The translations under genes were made by a program, and so were the position numbers. The notes beneath the pieces are model-generated. The model had not been told where the DNA came from and made no database searches. It worked only from the letters and a program-made list of their open reading frames with translations. From Arthrinium phaeospermum (lineage: Eukaryota > Ascomycota > Sordariomycetes > Amphisphaeriales > Apiosporaceae), in contig QYRS01000010.1 of the NCBI GenBank assembly GCA_006503535.1, positions 1,054,001-1,118,000 of the forward strand: a DNA stretch of 64,000 nt, written 5' to 3'. The stretch's first letter is position 1. Each line of letters begins with the position of its first letter. Of this stretch, positions 20,883 through 31,841 are shown piece after piece.

Positions 20883-22614
20883 TCAAGACAACCCAACCTT
20901 GTACTGTCGGGGGTCAAGCTCGCCAATGTCAGCGCTCCTGGGCGCGCCATCGAAAATGTACTCGCTCATCAGCTTCCCCGTGGCCGGCCCGTTCTGGATG
21001 CCCCAGCAGGTGTGCCCGGCCGCTATCCATAACCCTGCCACTGAAGTACCGCCTACGAGGGGCGATCGCTCCTCGCCGAACCTCATATGTCGCGGTATGT
21101 AGCAGGATTGCTTGGCCAGGATCGGGGCGGACCCTAGCGTCGAGCTGACGGTGCCGATGTAGGAAATCAGGTCGTCGCACTGCGCCTCATCGCACTCGGT
21201 CTGGTCTGCTGCCTCCGGCAGCGGGATTGTCGAATCTGGCTCACCTGGTGTGATTTCTTAGCTTGGGGGTACGATAGGGAAAAGGGGGAAAGAACCCCTG
21301 ACTAGAGCTAATGGGAAAAGAGGTATCAAAGGGTGAATTTGGGGGCTTACCACAAGCATACACCTCTCCGCCGGGCCGTGCATATATTTCCGGGTCCACT
21401 CTGCTCCGATGCCTTCGCTTTTGGCCCTGGGCAGCACGGTGAGGAGGCACCCAGTTTATCGGAAGTTGGATATTGGTGAAAACGGCGTACGGGCTCACAT
21501 CGGCCCCGAAGATAACACTGTGCACTCTCAGGCCTTCGATCTTCGCGTTGGGTATCAGCTTCCCCGACCACGGGCCGGCCGCGACGACGATATCCGAGAC
21601 GCCGTGGATGGTTTTCAGCTCGCCCGACCCGCCGTCGAGATACTGGACGCTGTCGACATTGGTCTTGCCCAGGGTAAGCGAGATCTTGGTGACGCGGGCA
21701 TTGGTCTTGATGACCACGCCTTTCGCTTCGGCCAGTGCCGCGATCTGGGTGGTGAACTGGAAGGGGTGGACCTGAGCTGTCTCGGTGAAGCCCGGCTGCC
21801 CCATCTCGGCATATTCCTTGATCAAATTGCTGTCGACCCAGTCGAGGTCGGTGGGTAGCACTGACTTGGTCAACAACTGCGTTGCCGCCTTGTCTTGCTT
21901 AGGCAGCTTTTCCCACTCCTTTCCCATGTCGTTGTCCGGCTGCCGAGCGCCTGGCAACGGACCGAGTATTCCATCGCTATTCTCAAGCTTTGGCACGGGA
22001 CTGTTGCTATCGCTTAAGCTGTCTGTGTTGTTGGCTGGTTGCGCTCCATTGGCATGGCCATTTTGTTGCCGATTCCGGGCTCCATTGAGGTCCTTATGCT
22101 TCAACGTGGCGGCCACCTGACCACAGCCGACGGTCCGGTATCCCCACCGCTCAGCTCCGCCGTGCTCTGCTGCCAGGTCGGCATGCAGCTGATATGATAA
22201 TGGGACTATGCATTGGGGATATGCCCATAGCCCCAGAAGCCCGCCTGCTTTGCCCGATGCGCCGGCGGCAATTGAGCTCGCTTCCAGCAACGTGATGCGG
22301 TGGAATGCCGGGTTGAATGAAGGGTGTCGTGATAGGTAGTAGGCTGTGGTGCAGCCTACTATCCCTCCACCTGCAGGCTGTCAGACTGGATAATAATGGG
22401 GGTATCTAGGGATAAGTAGGTGCTAGTGCATGAAACGGATGCAGAGCATATTGCGCCTGATTCGCAAGGTTGGCCATGAATGAATCAGGGTTCCTTGCCT
22501 TGTAGATGGGGCTATAGGCGGAATACTTGAACATGATTTGAGACGGAAGAATAGAACTCTTAGAGGCATACCTATTATGATGATGTGCCGCGGTCGATGC
22601 GGGTTCGGATCCAT
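20883..22614 (-). CDS. DAO-family FAD-dependent oxidoreductase, three exons
   Basis: Amino-acid-oxidase-like flavoenzyme, 474 residues. Exons on the minus strand are 22614-22572, 22370-21351 and 21244-20883, with introns of 201 and 106 nt. The FAD-binding dinucleotide motif, HIIIIGGGIVGCTTAYYL, is created by joining exons 1 and 2. It is followed by ITLLEASSIAAGASGKAGGLL, where the Glu would bind the ribose. A low-complexity Asn/Gln/Pro-rich insert of about 70 residues interrupts the FAD domain. The C-terminal part (PEIYARPGGEVYACG, then GLWIAAGHTCWGIQNGPATGKLMSE) is the usual fungal DAO signature near the flavin. Substrate is unknown; family members oxidise D-amino acids, glycine, sarcosine or similar secondary amines. 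It converges on the DHDPS-type gene. Intron 1 is unusually long for this window but has consensus ends. Confidence 0.88.
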
Positions 22615-24021
22615 TGCCAGCACTGGTAAGTGTGGCAAAGTGTAGGTATATATATAGCTTTGTATATCTCTATACACGCGTATAACGGTGTAGCAGACGG
22701 GGGTCTAGCAAACCTCCTGGATGTCAGCTAGGATCACTGAGGCTCGGATGAGTTTGCACGTGTCGTCTTAGCCGATGCATGCAGATGATTGCGATCCTCT
22801 TCGGAATGCGGATGTGGTTGATGTGTATGTCAATGTGTTTGCGGAATCCGCCGAGTGGTGGTTCCTGTTGAAATCATTCGGAGTTAATGGAGCGTGCATG
22901 TCGTGTCGACGTCTTTCAGTGGACATCCATTACTACCAGCTGCAACGTGAACATAAGGTAATTGCATAGGAGGTACATGTAGATGTAGATAGCAAACATA
23001 GACCACGAGCTTCGCTTAGGTAACATTTATTTGATGCAATTGGATGCACACTGTTGTACATTGGATTGAAGTAAGTGCCTGTAGCTTTCTTTACGTAGCC
23101 TGAATCGAGCCCAGATTCCTTGCCTTATCAATGGAATGGAATGTCTACCTCTGAAATGACCTGCTGCTGCGAGGGCAGGAGCAGGCCGTCGAATTGATCT
23201 GCAAGACCTACTCCAGGTACTTCGCGTACATAAGGAAACGCGGTTAGTGAGGGGTAGAGAGCACTGGGAGTCGACCCATGGCCGCTATCGATGGGCCGAC
23301 GGGTTGGTTGTGTTGCGATAGGCGGGGCCTCGATGTTTTTTGAGCATCACAGAAGCGCAAGAATGCAGGAGCAACGGCAAATGCCAATTGATGTCTGTGC
23401 CGCTTTGCTGGGGATTCTTCTCCCTTGGTATAGATGCGCCAATTGCAATTAAGGTCAAGGAGCGCGGGTTCTCCGGATATTATGTCTCTTGTCAGTGTCC
23501 ATAACTAATCAGGGACTTTTGGTGTCAAATCTGGTTTTCCTTCACGGTGGCTTAAATAATCAGTCGGTAGTCGGTTACTACGCAGCAGCTGAAGTCGGAG
23601 GAAAACCCAGGTTCGATCAAAACCAACCCAGGTTCCACCGGGCTTTCCTCTGATGCGGACTGGTGCGGCATTGTAATGGCATGACGAAGCTTGCACTCGG
23701 ATCGCGAGGCTGCCGAGGTCGAACGCGTCGAGATTGGCAGCATTGACAGCCAGTGACACATTGGACAAGAAAAACCCACGCACGCACGTTGCCGCAAATG
23801 TTTCGAAACTCTAAGGAGCGAGCGGGAGTGTCCAGTGTTTCGCCCGCATCAGTTAGGTCGTAGATCAAATTGGATGGGAATGATTCCTAGGCGGCCGAAG
23901 GTCCCCGACTCCACACACGTGGGTGTTTTGTTCGCGCAATACTTGTACATGCAACATCAAGCAAGATATATAATCATATTCACAACCCCAACCGCCTGCT
24001 ACCTTAGCAGTCTCTCACTTC
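22615..24021. other. Divergent spacer between the FAD-oxidase and glutathione peroxidase
   Basis: About 1.4 kb with no supported gene. A TATA-like run (TATATATAG) lies near 22648, just upstream of the FAD-oxidase ATG. Other open frames are short and unpatterned. Confidence 0.4.
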
Positions 24022-24850
24022 ATGCAACCAGCAAGATCATTGTCCCGGTCTCTTCGTACGTCTCTCTCCCGGAACGCCCCGTCTCCAGACGCAACTTGCC
24101 GGTCGAGGAAAACTGACTTGCAGCTCCACAAGGTACCGCTCGCCCAAATACCAACAAGCGTATTGCTCCATTACGTATCTACCCCACTTCATCAAGTATC
24201 GTGAGATCTTCACTTTTTGCGCCTTCGCCCAACAACCGCAGCTTCGCCCCTTCCAGACAGAGATCATTCAGTACCGTCAAAATGGCATCCGCAACCACCT
24301 TCTACGACTTCAAGCCCGCTGATAGTAGGTTCCCCCATCTTCCCAATCGCGTGATAGCTCTAACAAGCCTCCCCACCCTGCAGAGAAGGGCAATGAAGTA
24401 GACCTGTCCGCATACAAGGGCAAGGTCGTCCTGGTGGTCAACACCGCCTCCAAGTGCGGCTTCACGCCCCAGTACGCTGGCCTGGAGAAGCTGTACAAGG
24501 ACATCAAGGAGAAGCACGGCGAGGACTTCGTCATCCTGGGCTTCCCCTGCAACCAGTTCGGCAGCCAGGAGCCCGGCACCGACGACGACATCCAGAGCTT
24601 CTGCCAGGTCAACTACGGCGTCAGCTTCCCCATCATGGGCAAGACCGACGTCAACGGCGACCAGGCCAGCCCGCTCTTTGAGTGGATGAAGACGGAGAAG
24701 CCCGGCCTCATGGGCCTCAAGCGCGTCAAGTGGAACTTTGAGAAGTTCCTCATCGGCCGCGACGGCCAGGTCAAGAACCGCTGGGCTAGCACCACCAAGC
24801 CCGAGGCCCTCGAGAAGCCCGTCCTGGAGGAGCTGGAGGCTAAGGCGTAA
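24022..24850 (+). CDS. Glutathione/thioredoxin peroxidase, mitochondrial-form exon plus internal cytosolic start
   Basis: Thiol peroxidase that reduces hydroperoxides and, in yeast (Gpx3/Hyr1), also senses peroxide for Yap1. The core enzyme starts at the ATG at 24282. It uses 24282-24324 and 24384-24850 (59-nt intron with CTAAC branch), giving 169 residues. Peroxidatic Cys is in SKCGFTPQY, FPCNQFG follows, the resolving Cys is in FCQVNYG, and WNFEKFL is conserved. The frame is open upstream of 24282. A first exon 24022-24055, a GTACGT...CTTGCAG intron (24056-24123, with CTGAC) and 24124 onward add 64 residues that start MQPARSLSRSL. They are rich in Arg and Ser, lack acidic residues, and end RQRSFSTVKM, a typical mitochondrial presequence. 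Alternative starts would give mitochondrial and cytosolic forms. The core is certain; the extra exon is inferred. Confidence 0.9.
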
Positions 24851-25722
24851 GTCAAGTCTTCGCTCGATTTGTTATCTGGCCGGGTTGCAGACGATGCTGG
24901 GAGGAGGCGATGACGCCGACGAAAGAAGATAAATAAAAACAACAAAAGCAAACCAAAAAAAATACGAATATTCACTCGCCGTGCTTAGGACTATCACGGC
25001 CAAGATATAGATCTGGGCATCCTGCGTCCTGTTTTATAAGGGGGTACACTGCTGAGGGACGTCTTGGGGCTGTCGCGGACTTTTACGAGTAGCACGACCT
25101 GGCTTTCAGTCGCGCGCAGAGATGCCGTTATCGCTGAGGCTTTTCTATCAGATTAGAATAACTTGGGCTTTTTATGTTGACGCAAGAAATTGATACCACA
25201 TTCAGCTGTTTATTCTATGAGGATACTTCCCTCCCTTTGTGATCCACCACGACGTCACCTGTATCCCTTGCATGCTGCACTTGCTGGTATCATGATGTAT
25301 GTAAAGGATGTCCTATCGTTCTAGTCGTATCCCTCGCGACATCCTCATCCCCATCTACAAGTGTATGCGACTCCGACGTGAACTCCTGAGATCATAGCGC
25401 CATCAAGCACTTCGTGGGTTAAAGATACCATGCGGCTCGGCCACGAGTCTTTCGGTACCATCGTTCCCACCGGCTCGTCCCTCAGCCCGGCGACAGGCAC
25501 AACCTCCACCTCGATATACATTCCGGCGGCGCCTTATTGGCTATTGTGGCCATGTGCTCTTCATCATTTTGCGCCATGGTATCTGTTACTCCTTGAATCA
25601 ATCACAAGAGGGGAGATCAATGTTCGTCTTATACCACATGTTTGCTCTCTGCATGTCCCACATCAACAATATGCAAGTCTACATAGTTGGGTTGCTGCTA
25701 GATCATATACTATATACAGTGT

Positions 25723-25775
25723 GGTCCAGACACAGTCTGGACCCAACCTGGTACCTGGTTACCCTGGTGTCGCCC
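25723..25775. repeat. Cluster of adjacent palindromes
   Basis: Arms GGTCCAGAC (25723-25731) and GTCTGGACC (25735-25743) are perfect with a 3-base loop. They are followed directly by the near-palindrome AACCTGGTACCTGGTT and then by CCCTGGTGTCGCCCAGG. TTGGGT at 25687 and ACCCAA at 25741 add an outer pair. It may be a structured RNA or a protein-binding cluster. Confidence 0.55.
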
Positions 25776-28700
25776 AGGTCGAGTATTTAGAACTGTAGAG
25801 TAGGCACATACGCCTTATGGCCAATCCGACAACTGTAGGCGTATTCTTTGGTACTAGAACCGTAACGAGGCCAGGTACTGTTTGGTCATGATTCTGGGAA
25901 TGATTGTGTGACATAGCATCAGTACACCTGGAGTTCCGCCAGTATGTATGTTACTAGAGGCATGATCTCGTATCACCGCGAGCATGGTGACCCGGATACT
26001 TCATTCCATCTCAGGCGCTACGGCACTGTGAGTGTTGTAGAGTCCGGGGTAAGGAAATTCCATGTCTAGTACATTGACGGGTACTCTGTACTGGTTTCCG
26101 TTATACAGATACGACCATGCAGTTCCTGAACCTACCGATGGTGCCAACTGCAGGACATCCCTCAACCTCGCTCTAAGTCCCATCATGTACTGGAACTCAG
26201 CGGGAGGGACATTTCGCACACAATACGTTCACAAGCTCACGTGTCAAATAAGCAATTCCAGAAACCAACAACACGGGCCAGAGACAGCTGAGATGCTGCC
26301 GAGGTGAGGAAACAGCCACCACGTACATGTCTGTCAAATCATATAGTAGACTTGCGACAATTCAACTGGGGTAAAAGAGCTATCGTTTTACGAAATTATA
26401 AAGTAAGATTGCGGCGATTGCGCCTTCTTACAGTTAGTTTGAACATTCCACCCCCTTGAACCACTCCCCCTTTCCCCTTTTCCAATATGATTGACAGGAG
26501 CAACCAACTCATCAAATGTTAGCCACCTAGACCGAGATCAAGGCTAGACAATAGGTTTTCTCACAGGACAGACGGCTAGAACTAGCTCGAATTGGACACG
26601 GAGACTGTGCGCTCACCTCTTCGGGAGAATAATTTTATCTCAGGGGGTCGTCATAGGACCTGAACTGCATTTTGTGGTATAGTCAAGACGTTTATGTAGA
26701 CTGAATAGTATACACGGCCACATCATGGGTGCTGGGTCATCGTCATAGATGTTTGTCATGGTGAACACTCGGGACCACCTATCGCACACGAGGGTTCATC
26801 TAGCAACATCAACGGTCCATAATTGTATATCTTCGTGAGGGGATGAGATGTCTACGAGTCTCTTACATAACAGTAACTGGCAATATTGTGCCTCATTAGC
26901 ATCTAATCCTTTGACTAAGTACATCACAACGTGCCACAAGCTTCACGTTGATCATGAAAGCACTATTCCGTCGTCCTCCACGGAAGGGAAAGACCCCCAA
27001 AACGTGAAAATTGAACACCCTATTGCCACATGTACTGCAAGGTCCCGCATCGTCCGCGATCACTCCTTCGCCCAACCAAGTTGTATCACTACATTGACCC
27101 CCTCGCGGCCATCTGTGTCAATATCCTCTTCTGTGTTCAAGTACCCTTGAAGTACTGGTCCACTCGGGGCATCATCATGATGGTTAACTTCCAGTTTGGT
27201 TCATCGATCTTCATCGCTTGACAGCCACGTATGCTTGTTGAGGGGTTAATGAGTATTAGCTGACGATGGGTCTCCTCCGCGCTTCCTCCTTCCCATTCTC
27301 CTGAGATGCCAGTCGCCTGTTGTCTCACAGTCATGTGCCAGCTTGTCATGTGATGGGTGTTTTCCCCTAGTTCTTGGGCAGGCATAGGCCGCACATACGC
27401 AGCTATACGCATGAGGAACTATTCCCCGGTCAAGTGTTACAGGGAACTGCGCGACAGGAAAGTCAAAATGGACGCACACAAAGAGGTGCTAGAAGGCTCT
27501 AGTGCCTGTCCGCGTACCACGGAGGCTGATGTCACGGATGCTGTGGTGCATGATCATGCTGCTGTGTACCTGCCTGCTCTTGCTTCGGAGCCGGTAGTGG
27601 TGGTCGTGCCAATATCCAGAAGCTTGGGAACTTGGCAGGCGCTCTGTGCGAGGGCTCGCCAAGATATCTCCTCCCAAAGGGTCCTTCCGTCAATATGCAT
27701 CTTGCTCTCGCTGTCGAGGCATGCCGACGGTCATCTAAGGGACGAGATATACGCATTAGGCCAGCTGAGGGATTGGCGCAGCTGCGGCCGGGGCCTGAGC
27801 GACGGCCCCTCTCGGCCCCGAGACCGAGCTCGGTATTGGTATGCACCCCTTCGCGATGGAGTATACTATACTGATCTATGCATGTGGTCCCTATACTCCG
27901 TAGCAATCTCCAAGGCATTGATCTGATTGCGACCTGACCTTGGCCGGGCTTGTCTTGTCTGGCAGGATGGTGGTATACACGTCGTCGCAACCACCACCAC
28001 TGCGCCACAGTCTATTCAGGTTCTGATTCGAGACCTGTGCTATTTCTGGAGACAGAAAACAGGTCTCACATTAAGGGGGAATGGAGTTAAGACCAAGAGG
28101 AAGCCTGCCGTCGATCATACGGGGTGTGGTATCCTGGAAACTCTATACAAATCCATCGCCGCGCCGATGTAACCCCACCACATCGTTGATGGCCACTTTC
28201 AGCTTGGTCTCTGTCCACTTTCTGCGGTGGGTAACAAGTGTAGTCGAAGAGGTTCAGACGAAATGCGACGATCAATCAATGTGATTTTCGATAGCCGAGT
28301 ACCAGCGAGACCGACCCTGTACGATTTCGCCCGTATTTCTGGAAGGGCGACAGACCCAAGAGCAGCCCCAGAAACTCCGATGGCTACCCACGGCGGTGGC
28401 ACTTTCGCCTTTGGGACGCAACCGCATATACGATGCACGATATCACTGGGAAGATCGGCAAGGCAGCTAGCAGGCTAAGCCTTCGGTGAGAGATTGAGCG
28501 AGTGAGTGGGCTTGTCAACCTTGGGGGGATGTATCTATCTACCTACCCACACCACAGTAAGTATTATTGCCTAGGTACCCTCTTGACAGAATCGATGGGA
28601 GCTGAAAACAAAAAAAAGACAAGACAAGGCAGCAGATCTCAGCGTCTACCTCGGCAGGCGGAAATGTCGGGGTGCACAACGGCCCTCTCATTCGCCCGAT

Positions 28701-31700
28701 GCAGTGATACGCACGATGAAGCGAAAAAGCAATCATTTTACCGCAGGCCAATACGCCTTCAGAAACACTTACGTGCAGTACGGGATCGGCAATGAGGCTC
28801 TGAAACCCGCCCGCCTTTCTTTTCGCCCTCTCGGAGTACCTCCTCAAAAAGGGAGCAGCAATTCTAACTCGTGGGGGTGAAGGGCCAGGGTCCGTTATTG
28901 AAAGCGAATGAGCTTTCAACATGTGATCATGCCGTTGCATTTCCCCCAACGAAATCGAGGAGACAGGAGTGCCACCCCTATTTGGACTTTACACAGAGTG
29001 CGGGATGGATGCTGTCGAAACTGGATGCGAATCAGATGCAATGGAGATGATGTCTTCAGAACCAGGTGTGAGGAAGCTTTCCGTACTACCAGGGAAAACC
29101 AGGCAGCTCGGCTACTTTTACCCACACTACAGTCTGACAGTTCTTCACGGAAGCACTTTCCACTTGGCACCCGGTCTATTCGGATATCGCGAACTGCCCT
29201 TCAAGGGCCTCTGGCTTAGAATTGCAACCCAGCCTGTCACGCGATAGGTACACGAACATGGTCATAAACATGATATACCGCCAGTCCATGGCGATAACAG
29301 GTGTAATAATAAGATTTCTAGAGGGTCACCCGTGCCATACTGCAGAAGTCTAAGAGGGACTCGGCAGTGTTGGTATTCGTCGATATCTTTCCTTCTCCCT
29401 CGAGCTTGGGGGTGAGCATGACACACGGCTGTAAGACATGGCCAGTTCCTGTATTTCTGGGACTTGGAAAAAAAAGAAGCCCAGCATTCGAGACCTGCCG
29501 CAAAAATGACATGACACCGCGCCTCAGCGTGTGGTGGCATCAGGATATATTGACTTCCCACGCGCCATGCTGCGTAGCTGGCAAACAAATCAAGAAGAGG
29601 GAGGAAGAGGAAGAGGGAGAGAGGGGATAGGATGGGGAGCGTGGCATCTCACGTCTTACCTTACTATTAATACGCGTGCCAGCTCGTTGGATCCCAGCAG
29701 AGAACTGTGGCATGGCAATATATTACCATCCACACGAATGGCGCAAAGTATTGTTCGCGCGGCCGGTGGCTTGAATCAAGACAGACAGCACTGCTGCTCT
29801 CTCCGTGTACGGCCATGCATCGTAGTGTCATGTTGCTGGTGCGTGGGAGAGTCAGCAGCATCGACCGCTGTCTGCTGTGTAACTGCCCGTCTGCTTACGC
29901 TACAGACAGCCCAATACTACTACTCGCAGTAGATTGCAATGTGTGGGGGGCACTCGTTTGAGCGGTCAGGCGACTATCGCCGTTCATGAGATAGATAAAG
30001 GAGAAGAGTAGCCAGTAGGTAAGACGATGATGCAGCAGCCTATCAGCCAACTCGAGCAATCGGACGGGTTTATCTCGATTCCTTTCAGCATCGTTGCTTG
30101 CTCGACAATGTGTGTGTGTGGCCGATATATTCGCAAAGTACCGTGCGTTCTCTCGAGAGACCTCGGTGAGCGTTAGACGCACCTTTCTCGCCATCACCGT
30201 CACCCCACCTCACCAGCCTGGGGCGGCAGATTCCCATTGGTGGTTTGCTGCATCCCAGCAGCGCCAAGATATGCAACGTTGCCAGCCTTCATGCTAGCTT
30301 GAGAATCGAGAAGCGACTTGGCTAGTGCAAGTATTAGTATCGATCCCCCCAGGCGTTCGGGGGCTAGCTAGGGACTATGGCCTCCCCGTCAGTCCAGTGT
30401 TCCTCTGTCGTTTTCCACCGTCGTGTAGCCCTTCTTAGATATACGTACATAAGGAGTACATTCCAATCACCAGTTCTTCATTACGTTGGCCCAATCGATG
30501 CCGTCTTTGAATGATGGTGGGTTACTCAAAGACAGTGAGCTGCCCTACTCATTGCCAATAGTTCACAGTTGGGAGCAAGCCAGCTCAGGTCTCGCTGGGC
30601 TGATTGCCCCCTCCCTCCCATTCGCAACCACCTACTGCTGCAGTTTAATGGCTATGGAAGCTATAGCTTTCCACACCACCATTCAACTTCTTTTTTTTTT
30701 TGCATCTTGTGAGCGTTGCCGAGGAGGCCAGCGGTTAAAGAAGGTAGAGTGGCACCTGAGGTGCCTTAGTCTTTCGTCCTGCGATTCGCGAAGGGTACAC
30801 GAGAGAATCCCCTTGCGGCACAGTAGTCTCGCCGAAGCAGGTGATTGCGAATATGTACCTACCTAATTTTTGTATTCTGTAATTCTTACCTGAAATGCGC
30901 CCACAGTTGGGTTGTATCAGCGATTGCAACAACCTGAAGACCGACTGCACGGTAAAGGCGCGCCGAAAGGTCAAGGTTTGGTGCGCCATGCTCACCCAGA
31001 GATTCTTGCACGTCGATCCCATGATGGGAATCTCAAGGGGTGCCAAGATGGGGATCAGATGGGCCAGCTCTCGATGCAGATCAGTCCCACGAGACGGCAA
31101 TTTAGGCCGTTCTCCTCGACGATCGCCGCAATAACTCATGACTTGCGTCGAGGAGGCGTCTGGGAATTCGGAGATGAGGGGGGCTTCAGTCGGCCATCGA
31201 GCGGATACCAACCAATGGGGATGTTATTGTCGATAAAGTTGCTCTAGGGGTCGCATCCTGCCAATCAGCAGCCAATAGCGCCTTCTTACCTCTGTTCACG
31301 TATCTGATTCACCCGCGAGAGACGGGAGAGGCTGAGGCCATCTCACACACTGGGGTTAGTGGGAGTTTCTAGTGCCCCCTTCGATGCAGTTCTTCGGGCC
31401 TTCTAGTCTGTTGATTTTGAGCCACTGCCACCCTTCCCGGCCGTGGCGTTTGTATTACAGTATATGCCAACTTCTGCACGCTCAAGTGCCAAAGTGTATC
31501 AGTTCCAAGGCATGATGAAAGACAAGAAAAAACAGCACCCATCCCGTCGAGCCCCATAAGGCACCGTAATTGCGGACGTCGTGACCTTTGGCTTTTTAGA
31601 CTAAGCGTGCTTCTACTGTCGGTTGCATTTCTCTTAGTCATAGAGACGCCTATGATTTGCTGGCAGATGTGCCCCCGGACAAGACCTACCCATCAACCCC

Positions 31701-31819
31701 AGGAATCTGGATAGAGCACCTGGCACCGTGACCTCAAACGCGGGGAAGAGATGACTGGATCAGACGCTTGCCTGTTGAAGTTCCTTGGCGTGTCGTGTGA
31801 TGCTTTTTTTTATTACTGC

Positions 31820-31841
31820 AAAGTATAGCAAAGTATAGCAT
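31820..31841. repeat. Short tandem duplication, AAGTATAGCA twice
   Basis: Two adjacent perfect copies of AAGTATAGCA, preceded by an A/T run (CTTTTTTTTATTACTGCA). It lies in the gene-poor region and no function is evident. Confidence 0.6.

Noticed and set aside
27357..27926. 189-codon open frame in the gene desert
   Set aside because: No coding bias or recognisable motif; an equally long frame lies opposite on the minus strand.
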